NCBI GenBank assembly: GCA_002492415.1
Contig: DKYK01000030.1
Span: 5,578-69,577, forward strand
Source of the DNA: Christensenella sp. UBA7102
GTDB taxonomy: Bacteria; Bacillota; Clostridia; Christensenellales; UBA1750
Direction: 5' to 3'
Length of the DNA: 64,000 bases
Below the pieces are notes generated by a model that was not told the DNA's origin, made no database searches, and worked only from the letters and a program-made list of their open reading frames with translations. Below are positions 57,702 through 64,000 of the stretch, one piece after another (within the stretch, counting starts at the first letter, position 1; every line of letters begins with the position of its first letter). Made by a program: the position numbers and the translations under genes.

Positions 57702-59096
57702 TTAATGGGAAGGGTTTGTGCGCAGAGGGTTCCAGTCGCGGTGGAGATAACAGCGCAGGAAGAGAAAGAAGAGCAGCAAATTGTGAGCGATCATGCAGGC
57801 CCAGGCGGAAACGAGGCCCAGGTGCAGCAGCTGGGTACACAGAAAGGTGCCCACGATGCGCACGCCCCACATGCCCAGTATGTTGTAATAGAAGGGAGCG
57901 CGGGTGCGGCCCACGCCTTGCATCATGCCCTCAATGATGATGGAAAAGCCGTAGAAAGGTTCGGAGACGGCGACCATGCGCAGCACGGTAGCGCCCAGCG
58001 TCACAACCTCCGGGCTGCGGGAGAACAGGCGCATCAGCGAGGGGGCAAGGGCAAACAGCGCGCCGCCCGAGAGGATCATCAACCCCACTTCAATGGGGAT
58101 GAACAGCGCGGCGAGAGAATTCATGCGTTGCTCGTCCTTAGCGCCGTAGGCGTTGCCCTGCAGCGTGGCGGCAGCGGTCTGCATGCCGTAGCCGGGGATG
58201 TAAAAGGCGGACTCCACCGTGTTGGCGATGGTGTGCGCGGCGGTGGACACCTCACCCAGCGAGTTGATCAGCGCAGCAAAGGCAACGTACCCCAAGGATG
58301 TGCCGAAGCGCTGCAGCATGTTGGGCAGAGCCACGCGCAGGCAGGGCCGCAGAATGGCTTTATCGGGCCGCAGAGACTGGCCGCGCGGCGAGAGCAGGGG
58401 GTGCCGCCACAGCACGACGGTGATGCACACACCGCCTACGGTAAAGGCGATTGCGCTGGCGATCGCGGCGCCGATGACCCCCATCCCCGCGCCGGGCAGC
58501 GTCAGGGATAGGCCGGCGAACACGACGGTGCGCGCGGGATAGATGAGCAGGAAGTTGAGCAGCACGTTGATCAGGTTGACCAGCAGTCCCACCTTCATGG
58601 GCGTTCGGGTGTCGCCGCCAGCGCGCAGCACCGTGCCGAATATGGTGGTGGCAGTGCGGGCCAGCATGGGAACGTAGAGTATGAAGAAGTACTGCGAGGC
58701 GAGAGGCTGAATGGATGCGTTCACCTGCATCCAGCGGGGCACGACGTCGGCCAGTGACAGCGGCAGTACGGTAAACACCGTGCCCGCCACGAGTGTGGCC
58801 AACACGGCCTGCCCCACCGCACGCCTAGCCGTCTCCTTGTCATCTGCCCCCAGGGTCCTGGCGATGAAGGCGAGAAAGCCCACCGCAAGCGCAGAGGTGG
58901 TGGAATCCAGCAGCCAGTTGATGGTGGTGGTGGAGCCCACCGCAGCCGTTGCCTGCGTGCCCAGCGCTCCCACCATCGCCGTATCGATGTACTGCACAGC
59001 CGTGTTCATCAGCTGTTCGAGCATCGTAGGCCAGGCAAGACCCAGAATTACGCGTATCAGGCTGCGGTCAAAGCCGTGCCGTTGCTTGTTTTGCAT
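57702..59096 (-). CDS. MATE family efflux transporter
   Basis: A 464-residue MATE transporter, twelve hydrophobic segments, with LAWPTMLEQLMNTAVQYIDTAMVGALGTQATAAVGST at the start, TVLRAGGDTRTPMKVGLLVNLINVLLNFLLIYPA in the first half and MMQGVGRTRAPFYYNILGMWGVRIVG in the second. ATG 59096 is chosen because AAGGGAGC precedes it by a suitable distance; an in-frame ATG 30 bp upstream lacks one. Single-gene unit; substrate unknown. The 130 bp between it and the next gene hold no other feature that I can name. Confidence 0.9.
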   Translation of the reverse strand: MQNKQRHGFDRSLIRVILGLAWPTMLEQLMNTAVQYIDTAMVGALGTQATAAVGSTTTINWLLDSTTSALAVGFLAFIARTLGADDKETARRAVGQAVLATLVAGTVFTVLPLSLADVVPRWMQVNASIQPLASQYFFILYVPMLARTATTIFGTVLRAGGDTRTPMKVGLLVNLINVLLNFLLIYPARTVVFAGLSLTLPGAGMGVIGAAIASAIAFTVGGVCITVVLWRHPLLSPRGQSLRPDKAILRPCLRVALPNMLQRFGTSLGYVAFAALINSLGEVSTAAHTIANTVESAFYIPGYGMQTAAATLQGNAYGAKDEQRMNSLAALFIPIEVGLMILSGGALFALAPSLMRLFSRSPEVVTLGATVLRMVAVSEPFYGFSIIIEGMMQGVGRTRAPFYYNILGMWGVRIVGTFLCTQLLHLGLVSAWACMIAHNLLLFFLFLRCYLHRDWNPLRTNPSH

Positions 59097-59226
59097 ATCC
59101 AGTGCTCCCTTATGCGTCGTTGCCAAAGATTTCTGCGAAAAACCGCATAAGAAGACAAATTCTCTGCAAAGGAATAAAAATCCTGCTGAGAAAGGTTGAG
59201 CTCTGCGCGCATTTTGTATTCCCCAG

Positions 59227-59853
59227 TCAGCGGATAAAGTTGGTAAACACGCCAGGCTCGCGCTGGGGCAACTGCACGCCGCTATCTATGCCAGCCTGCT
59301 TGCATTTGAGCAGGAAGGCCATGTTGCGGGCGAGCGTGCGCATGGTCTGCATGCCCTCGGCGTCCTGCTCGACTTCACCGGGCGCGCCGCCGTGCGCCAG
59401 GTTCCAGTACTGCGAGGTGACGATGGGCATTTGCACCAATCCAAAGTATTTGTTGAGCTGATCCCAGGCGGCGGTGGCGCCGGAGCGGCGGGCGACGCAG
59501 ATGGCTGCTGCGGGCTTGAGGTAGAACTGGCCAGGATCGGCGTAGAACGCGCGGTCCATAAACGAGGTCAGCGCGCCGCTCGCCCCTGCCCAGTGCACCG
59601 GCGTACCGAAGATGAAGCCATCAAAGGCCGGGGAGATGCGCAGAAATTCGTTGACAACATCTTCAATGACGCAGAATCCGCTGCCCGACTGGCGGCAGGC
59701 GCGGCAGCCTTGGCAACCCGCAATGGGCTTGTGGCCCAGCCAGAAGATCTCGGAATCGATGTCCTCCTGCGCGAGTGTCTGCACAATCTGTGTCAGCGCA
59801 AGATGGGTGTTGCCCTCTTTATGGGGGCTGCCGTTGACGAGCATGACCTTCAT
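59227..59853 (-). CDS. NADPH-dependent FMN reductase/flavodoxin-like protein (iron-sulfur flavoprotein type)
   Basis: A 208-residue flavodoxin-fold protein. The FMN phosphate loop is VNGSPHKEGNTHLAL, and a compact Cys cluster GCQGCRACRQSGSGFC marks the subgroup that includes iron-sulfur flavoproteins and some quinone or azo reductases. The GTPVHWAGASGALTSFMDRAFY loop is the typical flavin-contact region. ATG 59853 is behind AAGGAGG. It is divergent from a MerR regulator, and its promoter has the 19-bp spacer typical of MerR targets. Confidence 0.87.
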   Translation of the reverse strand: MKVMLVNGSPHKEGNTHLALTQIVQTLAQEDIDSEIFWLGHKPIAGCQGCRACRQSGSGFCVIEDVVNEFLRISPAFDGFIFGTPVHWAGASGALTSFMDRAFYADPGQFYLKPAAAICVARRSGATAAWDQLNKYFGLVQMPIVTSQYWNLAHGGAPGEVEQDAEGMQTMRTLARNMAFLLKCKQAGIDSGVQLPQREPGVFTNFIR

Positions 59854-59872
59854 TTGAGTTTCCTCCTTGAAC

Positions 59873-59901
59873 TTGCGGCATGAGGGGCCGCGTGGTACAA
59901 T
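59873..59901 (+). promoter_or_regulatory. Promoter of merR-type gene
   Basis: TTGCGG (59873-59878), 17-bp spacer, TACAAT (59896-59901). The transcript would start next to the dyad described for the divergent promoter. Confidence 0.5.
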
Positions 59902-59902
59902 C

Positions 59903-59933
59903 AGTATAGCATCCGGTAGAAACAACCGGTCAA
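59903..59933 (-). promoter_or_regulatory. MerR-type promoter (19-bp spacer with dyad) of the flavoprotein gene
   Basis: On the minus strand TTGACC (59933-59928) and TATACT (59908-59903) are 19 bp apart, and the spacer contains the dyad CCGGT-N7-ACCGG (59913-59929). Long spacers with a central dyad are the hallmark of promoters activated by MerR proteins through DNA distortion. Confidence 0.7.
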
Positions 59934-59947
59934 TGAGGAATTTGAAA

Positions 59948-60358
59948 ATGGAATCCTACGGCATGAAAGAAGTCTGCAGTGCGGTAGGCATAAGCTATGA
60001 GACGCTGAAGTTCTATTGCAATCAGGGGTTGGTACCCAACGTAAAGCGCGATGAAAAGAATCGCAGGCGGTTTGACGCACGCGACGTCGAATGGCTGCGG
60101 AGTTTGATGTGCCTGAAAAAATGCGGATTGGGAATTGAGGACATGCGGATGTATATGGAACTGTGCCTGCAGGGAAAGCGGAGCATACCGCAGCGCAGGG
60201 AGATGCTGGCGCAGCGGCGGAATCAGCTGCTGGAACGCATGCGTGAATTGGAGCAGTGCGTGGCCTATATCGACGGCAAGCAGCAGTTTTACAACGATGT
60301 GGAGGCGGGACGGATCGCGTATGTGAGTAACCTGCTGCCAAAAGGGGAGGGAGTATGA
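59948..60358 (+). CDS. MerR family transcriptional regulator
   Basis: A 136-residue regulator: N-terminal winged helix (YGMKEVCSAVGISYETLKFYCNQGLVPNVKRDEKNRRRFDARDVEWLRSLMCLKKCGLGIEDMRMYMELC), then the dimerization coiled coil (RREMLAQRRNQLLERMRELEQCVAYIDGKQQFY). There is no C-terminal metal-binding loop, so it likely senses a small organic or redox signal. ATG 59948 follows GAGGA; an in-frame ATG 15 bp earlier lacks one. The stop overlaps the kinase gene by 4 bp. Confidence 0.9.
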   Translation: MESYGMKEVCSAVGISYETLKFYCNQGLVPNVKRDEKNRRRFDARDVEWLRSLMCLKKCGLGIEDMRMYMELCLQGKRSIPQRREMLAQRRNQLLERMRELEQCVAYIDGKQQFYNDVEAGRIAYVSNLLPKGEGV

Positions 60359-61083
60359 GACGGGAACTGGATATCAACGGCGTGAAGGTGAACGCGGAGT
60401 TTACACAAAAGGATGTGGACGCGGTGTTTCTGCCGTTGCTCCGGGAATGGACGGAACGGCAGCGCGAGAGGGCTGCGCGGCTGATCGTCTTTCTGGCAGC
60501 CCCACCCGGCGCGGGAAAGAGCACGCTGGCGGCGGAACTGGAGCGCTTGTCGCAAGAGAGAGCCGGACTTGCGCGCGTGCAGGCGCTGGGCATGGATGGC
60601 TTTCACTACCGCGCGGACTACATCGCGACGCATACGGTGGAACGCGGGGGTGAGCGCATCCCCATGGAGCGGGTCAAGGGTGCGCCGGAGAGCTTCGATG
60701 TGAGCAAGCTCCTGCGGGTACTGGAGGCGCTGCGCGAGGCAGATGGGAGGTTCCCTCGATACGACCGAAGGATACACGACGTGGTGGAGGACGCGATGCT
60801 AGTCCATGCGCCGGTGGTGCTGCTGGAAGGAAACTGGCTGCTGCTGGATCGGCCGGAATGGCGCGCGCTGCCGCGGGATTACGCCGTTTATCTGGACGCG
60901 CCGGAGGATTTAGTGCGCGGACGGGTGATGGAACGCAGGCTGGCTACGGGGCGCACGGCGGACGAAGCGGAACGGCTGTGGCTGGAATGCGACGGCCCCA
61001 ACGCCGCGCTGTGTGCGCGCTGTCACACGGTGCCAGATGCGTTATTGCAGATCCGCGCCGGACGATTTGAGCGCGTTTTTTGA
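60355..61083 (+). CDS. P-loop nucleoside/sugar kinase-like protein (PRK/uridine kinase family)
   Basis: A 242-residue P-loop kinase resembling the phosphoribulokinase/uridine kinase and pantothenate kinase group. Walker A is FLAAPPGAGKSTLAAEL, followed by LGMDGFHYRADYIATH (substrate Asp and His region), RVKGAPESFDVSKLLRVLEAL (the GAPxTFD-type motif of this family) and VVLLEGNWLLLD (Walker B region). The C-terminal lid contains RRLATGRTADEAERLW. It may phosphorylate a sugar or nucleoside. Translationally coupled to the MerR gene. Confidence 0.82.
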   Translation: MRRELDINGVKVNAEFTQKDVDAVFLPLLREWTERQRERAARLIVFLAAPPGAGKSTLAAELERLSQERAGLARVQALGMDGFHYRADYIATHTVERGGERIPMERVKGAPESFDVSKLLRVLEALREADGRFPRYDRRIHDVVEDAMLVHAPVVLLEGNWLLLDRPEWRALPRDYAVYLDAPEDLVRGRVMERRLATGRTADEAERLWLECDGPNAALCARCHTVPDALLQIRAGRFERVF

Positions 61084-61108
61084 CGACAAGTGGATTTTGC
61101 AGCGACAG

Positions 61109-61157
61109 AAAAAGCGGCCCTGCTCCGGTTGAAATTCGGAGCAAGGCCGCTCGATTT
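61109..61157. terminator. Bidirectional terminator hairpin
   Basis: AGCGGCC-TGCTCCG (61113-61127) pairs with CGGAGCA-GGCCGCT (61137-61151), with A-rich and T-rich flanks on both sides. It separates the plus-strand kinase from the minus-strand gene. Confidence 0.8.
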
Positions 61158-61167
61158 TGGGGAAAAT

Positions 61168-61668
61168 TCAGGGGAGAAGCTCGCGAAGCACGACGCGGTA
61201 AGCGGGATGATAAGCAGCACGGAAGGTCTCGCTGTGAGAGACCATGGGGTAGCCCTGGGCGGCGTAGGCGGCGAGATAGTCCGCCAGATCGTGTGGGGAA
61301 AAAGCGAAGCCCAGAGCGGGCAGATTCTCCTGCAGAAACTCCAGCTTGCGCATAAAAACCGCAAGCGTACCGCTGCGCTGCCGGGCAGAGAGCACGAACG
61401 CGCTGTTGAGCTGCTCGGGAGTCAGATGGGCCAGACAGGTCAGGTGCGCGCGGACGAGGCCGCCGCCGATGGACTCGTACTCCGGAGAAAGCGGGCAGGG
61501 CACGCAGCTTGCGGCCTCTTCAAGGATTCGGGCGAGACTGCGGTCTGGATCTGCGATCAGGTGACCGCCGCCAAACTCGTTCTGATAGAGCAGCTTCACG
61601 GCGTCGCAGGGCTGCATCAGTGGATAGCGGGCGGCGTGCGCGCGCAGGACGGTGAACAGTTCTTCCAT
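61168..61668 (-). CDS. Conserved hypothetical protein coupled to ECF S gene
   Basis: A 166-residue soluble protein I do not recognise by function. It begins MEELFTVLRAHAARYPLMQPCDAVKLLYQNEFGGGHLI and contains YESIGGGLVRAHL and PMVSHSETFRAAYHPAYRVV. The GGGHLI and S-H-x-E-x-F-R-x-x-Y-x-P-x-Y-R-V blocks look like conserved functional motifs. The ATG at 61668 lies 1 bp after the upstream stop, with the ribosome site inside the ECF gene. No signal or membrane segment. Its pairing with an ECF S component may be meaningful. Confidence 0.6.
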   Translation of the reverse strand: MEELFTVLRAHAARYPLMQPCDAVKLLYQNEFGGGHLIADPDRSLARILEEAASCVPCPLSPEYESIGGGLVRAHLTCLAHLTPEQLNSAFVLSARQRSGTLAVFMRKLEFLQENLPALGFAFSPHDLADYLAAYAAQGYPMVSHSETFRAAYHPAYRVVLRELLP

Positions 61669-61669
61669 G

Positions 61670-62206
61670 TCAGCCCTCGTTGAGCGACAGCTTGGCCTTG
61701 CGCAGTGCGAGCACGATAACGGGAATGAGCACAATGTGCAGGATGAGGCCGGGGATGGATTTGGTGAACGCGCCGGCGATAAAGGCCGAGAAGGGGAACG
61801 CCGTGGTTGAGAATCCCATCAGCGCGAACATGACCAGACCCCACACAATGCGGCCGCCCAGCATGGAGAGGATGAGCGTAACGTATACATAAAGCGCCTT
61901 TTTCGGGAGCTTAGCATACAGCAGGCCGGACAGCGCGCCATAGGCGGCCAACTCAAAGGCCATGGCCGTTGCGGTGGGGAAGAGCGGCGGCATACTGAAG
62001 ATCAGCGAACGCAGCAGCGGCGCGAGGACGCCCACCGCAAGGCCCCAGGGCCAGCCGCAGAGGAAACCGCACAGCAGCACCGGGATGTGCATGGGCGAGA
62101 GCATGCTGCCGATCTGCGGAATTTGACCGGTCAGGAAGGGCAGCACCAGCGCGAGCGCCAGGCAGATAGCGGAGTAGACGATTTTTCTTGTGGTAAGAGA
62201 TCTCAT
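61670..62206 (-). CDS. ECF transporter S component (substrate unknown)
   Basis: A 178-residue six-helix S component (IVYSAICLALALVLPFLTGQIPQIGSMLSPMHIPVLLCGFLCGWPWGLAVGVLAPLLRSLIFSMPPLFPTATAMAFELAAYGALSGLLY), a pattern typical of ECF subunits with the MHIPVLLCGF and FPTATAMAFELAAYG blocks. ATG 62206 is used because AAAGGTG precedes it with 8 nt spacing; GTG 62215 is possible. It has its own promoter and a leader with an attenuator-like hairpin, so its expression is probably ligand-controlled. Confidence 0.8.
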   Translation of the reverse strand: MRSLTTRKIVYSAICLALALVLPFLTGQIPQIGSMLSPMHIPVLLCGFLCGWPWGLAVGVLAPLLRSLIFSMPPLFPTATAMAFELAAYGALSGLLYAKLPKKALYVYVTLILSMLGGRIVWGLVMFALMGFSTTAFPFSAFIAGAFTKSIPGLILHIVLIPVIVLALRKAKLSLNEG

Positions 62207-62235
62207 GACAGTCACCTTTCCTCTGGAGACACAAT

Positions 62236-62350
62236 AAAAGACGCCGCCCTTCGTGCAGAAGAGACAACGCCTTCATGGCATCTCAAACTCATAATATTGG
62301 ACAGTGGAGTGGGAACATTCTGTTCCACGCGGACGCTTCATGCGATCCGA
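62236..62350 (-). promoter_or_regulatory. Attenuator-like leader of ECF S gene
   Basis: Between the predicted transcription start (~62350) and the gene lie small hairpins (around 62327-62347 and 62307-62325) and a terminator-like stem: GGCGTTGTC pairs with GGCGGCGTC (62271-62263 with 62249-62240, several GU pairs), followed by TTTT on the minus strand (62239-62236). This arrangement suggests a riboswitch or attenuator, not one I can classify. Confidence 0.5.
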
Positions 62351-62357
62351 CCGTATC

Positions 62358-62386
62358 AGTATAGCGAAAAAAGGCGGATCCGTCAA
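62358..62386 (-). promoter_or_regulatory. Promoter of ECF S gene
   Basis: On the minus strand TTGACG (62386-62381), 17-bp spacer, TATACT (62363-62358). Confidence 0.8.
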
Positions 62387-62417
62387 GAGCGGATTGCAGT
62401 TCTCCACCCAGAAGCCC

Positions 62418-62840
62418 TCACGGATTGGTGCGGGAAGCGGCAAGGGCGATGATCTTCGCCATTGCATCCTGAAGAAGGCTGGCGGTGGGTTCGTCGGTGA
62501 TGCCGGCGACAAGGGTTTCACATCGGTTGACCGGAATGAGCACACGCGCTGCGCGGCTTTGACCAACGGCCAAGGCCATGGCGGGGGTGACCTCCCCCAA
62601 CAGCGCGTCGGCGATGACGATGCCGATGGGCCCGGCGATCACGTCTGCGCGTCGGCAAGCGACAAGAACAGCGTTCTCGCCCGTGGCGGCGCTGCGCGCT
62701 CCGGCCTTGAGCATGTTGGAAGTGGCGATGCTGTTGGTTCCGATGGCGATGAGCTCGGCGTCCGGAAGCTTTTCGATGATTTCACGGACCAGTGCGCGGC
62801 CGATGTTGCCGCCCTGGCCGTCGATGACGAGTATGGTCAC
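62418..62840 (-). CDS. DUF3842 family protein
   Basis: A 140-residue protein of the DUF3842 family, a Rossmann-like fold common in Clostridia: VTILVIDGQGGNIGRALVREIIEKLPDAELIAIGTNSIATSNMLKAGA, with a GQGGxIG nucleotide-binding-like loop, and GPIGIVIADALLGEVTPAMALAVGQS. Function unknown. GTG 62840 is the start, behind AGGAGGAAC; the frame extends further up without a ribosome site. Monocistronic between a terminator and the ECF S promoter. Confidence 0.82.
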   Translation of the reverse strand: MTILVIDGQGGNIGRALVREIIEKLPDAELIAIGTNSIATSNMLKAGARSAATGENAVLVACRRADVIAGPIGIVIADALLGEVTPAMALAVGQSRAARVLIPVNRCETLVAGITDEPTASLLQDAMAKIIALAASRTNP

Positions 62841-62913
62841 GATGGCAGTTCCTCCTGTTGCGGTCTTCCCCGCCATTATAGCAGGTTTTGCGTGCGTCCG
62901 CCATATTGGAGGG

Positions 62914-62940
62914 CAAAAAAAAGAGCGGAACCTCCGCTCT
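62914..62940 (-). terminator. Strong rho-independent terminator
   Basis: A perfect 8-bp stem (62933-62940 with 62922-62929, short loop) followed on the minus strand by nine T. It ends the transcript of the Asn/Gln-rich microprotein region. Confidence 0.9.
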
Positions 62941-62970
62941 GTACAAGACAGGACGGAAGCTCCGTTCGGA

Positions 62971-63099
62971 TCACAGGTCGTCAGCGTCCTGCACCGGTTG
63001 CTCCCCCACGAGGGGAAGGCCCGTCCAGGAGCCCAGCGGATCGGTCAGACTGGGCTGTGTTGCCAACTCGTCCAACGCGGCGGCTGTGGGATCTTCCCT
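62971..63099 (-). other. In-frame continuation after the microprotein's TGA (possible second small ORF)
   Basis: After the TGA at 63102-63100 the same frame continues for 42 sense codons (REDPTAAALDELATQPSLTD..., ending PVQDADDL) to a second TGA, 30 bp before a strong terminator. The D-P-L-G-S-W-T-G and PVQDADDL blocks resemble the C-termini of small Clostridial proteins known to me only as hypothetical. A TTG at 63075 is the only plausible separate start and has a poor ribosome site distance. It is either a small gene with an unusual start, a readthrough extension, or part of a gene split by a nonsense mutation. Confidence 0.4.
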
Positions 63100-63201
63100 T
63101 CAGTCGCAGTTCTTACCGCTGTTCTGGTTCTTGTTCTGGTTGGAATTCTGGTTCTGGTTCTGATTCTGATTAGAGTTCTTGTTCTGATTCTTGTTCTGCA
63201 T
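63100..63201 (-). CDS. Asn/Gln-rich microprotein (33 aa)
   Basis: Start ATG 63201 behind GAGGTGAG with a 6-nt spacer. The 33 residues are built of alternating Asn with Gln, Lys or Ser (MQNKNQNKNSNQNQNQNQNS, then more of the same) and end GKNCD. The DNA is a run of CAGAAC/AAGAAC units, a low-complexity hexamer-like repeat. Peptides of this kind occur across Clostridia with unknown role. The ribosome site and terminator support expression. Confidence 0.6.
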   Translation of the reverse strand: MQNKNQNKNSNQNQNQNQNSNQNKNQNSGKNCD

Positions 63202-63265
63202 GCTTTCTCACCTCGGGATTTAGTATGTCCGGAGGCGGAGCGGGTATGCAATGGTTTTTCGAAAA

Positions 63266-64000
63266 TTACGGCTCCAGCGGTTCGCCGTCGCCCTCCTCTC
63301 CGCCGGCCGCATCGGAGGGCTCGGCGCTTTCAGCGGACGGGACATCACTGGAAACATCTCCGGGAATGGCCAGCTGCTGGACATAGAGTATGGTACGGCT
63401 CTCATCCAGAAACACCACGGACTTGCCCAAATCGATGTCCGCGCGTTCGCACAGCACAGCGGCGGGCAGGGAGGTTTCGCCCTCGGCAGGTGTGGAAAAA
63501 CCAACTGTGACGAGCACGTAGGAATCGTTCTGCGCAATGGACGTGATGGCAGCCTGTCTGGCGTCCGTGGAATCGGGAACAGCTACGACCAATACCTTGT
63601 TCTGAGGCAGTTCGCTCTTTTCGTGGTAACCGAATGCGTAATACAGCGCGCTGTCGCGTTCGCGCAAGTAGGTCGCGGGCTCAAAGAGGATGTCCTGGCC
63701 CGGCTGATCAAGCAGCGTAGGATCGACGGAAGCGCGCAGCGCGGCGTCGTCCGGCGGGAAGATATCTTCGGGCACGGTGATGGGTTCGATCGGAGCGGGT
63801 TCGGGCAGCGTCTCTGCCCAGGCAGTGAGCAGGTCAGCCAGGCCCTGCGCCTGGAAGCTCAGATATACACGCACGTTGCGGTCATCCACCTTGCGGTTGA
63901 TGGGCACGTTGATCAGATTCTGATAGTCGTCATAATACAGCGTCATGGTGCCGCCAGAGGTGGTTAGATAGATCTCATGCGAGGCGTTGAACTCAGGCGA
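63266..64000 (-). CDS. Protein of unknown function, C-terminal part (cut by window edge)
   Basis: The frame is open from the right edge of the window, with no stop through base 64000, and ends at 63266, so at least 244 residues of a longer protein are seen. The first part is beta-rich (EIYLTTSGGTMTLYYDDYQNLINVPINRKVDDRNVRVYLSFQAQGLADLLTAWAETLPEP), the middle is mixed alpha/beta (NKVLVVAVPDSTDARQAAITSIAQNDSYVLVTVGF) and the tail is very acidic (PSAESAEPSDAAGGEEGDGEPLEP). Family not recognised; the layout suggests an exported or membrane-anchored protein. A Met at 63946 is an internal residue if the gene starts upstream. Confidence 0.6.
   Translation of the reverse strand, partial: SPEFNASHEIYLTTSGGTMTLYYDDYQNLINVPINRKVDDRNVRVYLSFQAQGLADLLTAWAETLPEPAPIEPITVPEDIFPPDDAALRASVDPTLLDQPGQDILFEPATYLRERDSALYYAFGYHEKSELPQNKVLVVAVPDSTDARQAAITSIAQNDSYVLVTVGFSTPAEGETSLPAAVLCERADIDLGKSVVFLDESRTILYVQQLAIPGDVSSDVPSAESAEPSDAAGGEEGDGEPLEP

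Noticed and set aside
63100..63102. Selenocysteine at the microprotein TGA
   Set aside because: Only a 3-bp GGG/CCC hairpin follows the TGA directly; nothing like a bacterial SECIS element is seen, and no redox motif surrounds the codon.
63100..63201. CRISPR-like or satellite repeat in the CAGAAC-type repeats
   Set aside because: The repeats are short, irregular codon repeats inside an open frame with a ribosome site; no spacers or conserved repeat length.

Overview
The window reads as a chromosomal segment of a Gram-positive anaerobe of the class Clostridia with a high-GC genome. The evidence is a T-box riboswitch on pheST, a rapZ-whiA-crh type cluster, lipoprotein signal peptides, an L,D-transpeptidase, sigma-A promoters of the TTGnnn-17-TAtaaT type, and a small Asn/Gln-rich protein of a kind I associate with Clostridia. 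Species cannot be named from the sequence alone. TGA is an ordinary stop codon here: mfd, pheT, zapA and many other genes end in it.

Layout. 1-19.8 kb is mostly housekeeping: the 3' two thirds or so of mfd, a PrsA-like foldase lipoprotein, a transglutaminase-like lipoprotein, a GNAT, a MATE exporter, a glycerol-1-phosphate dehydrogenase (egsA/araM) followed by a TPR regulator, an MFS transporter, T-box-pheS-pheT, zapA, an orphan solute-binding protein, then murB-mazG-like-rapZ-whiA-crh-like-hydrolase (yvcK/glmR is absent from between rapZ and whiA). 19.86-22.4 kb is a small AT-rich island with tnpV, an XRE regulator and two truncated genes, apparently the remnant of a mobile or conjugative element.

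22.4-51.4 kb is accessory metabolism: a VCBS/FG-GAP protein-ThuA operon next to an enolase-superfamily dehydratase; degV; aldehyde dehydrogenase-nudC-GH43; polysaccharide deacetylase-EamA-trmO; DUF4430 plus an ECF S component; an Eis-like acetyltransferase; an L,D-transpeptidase; a divergent catabolic locus with its own AraC regulator (SDR and old-yellow-enzyme one way; 2-hydroxyacid dehydrogenase, AraC, PHP phosphatase and a fumarate-reductase-like flavoprotein the other); an ArsR-DUF2087 pair; LacI-YfcC; a yjbR gene broken by an in-frame TGA; and GH31 plus an esterase behind palindromic operators.

51.4-64 kb holds a GntR/MATE pair, a thiamine operon (TPP riboswitch, thiM, thiE, thiD, tenA, a highly structured RNA, thiW), a third MATE, a MerR-controlled FMN-reductase with a 19-bp-spacer promoter, a P-loop kinase, an ECF S component with an attenuator-like leader, DUF3842, the Asn/Gln-rich microprotein and a partial gene at the right edge.

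The least explained items are the structured leader before thiW, the attenuated leader before the second ECF S component, the Asn/Gln-rich microprotein whose frame resumes after a TGA, and the AraC-linked redox locus. No tRNA, rRNA or CRISPR array was seen.
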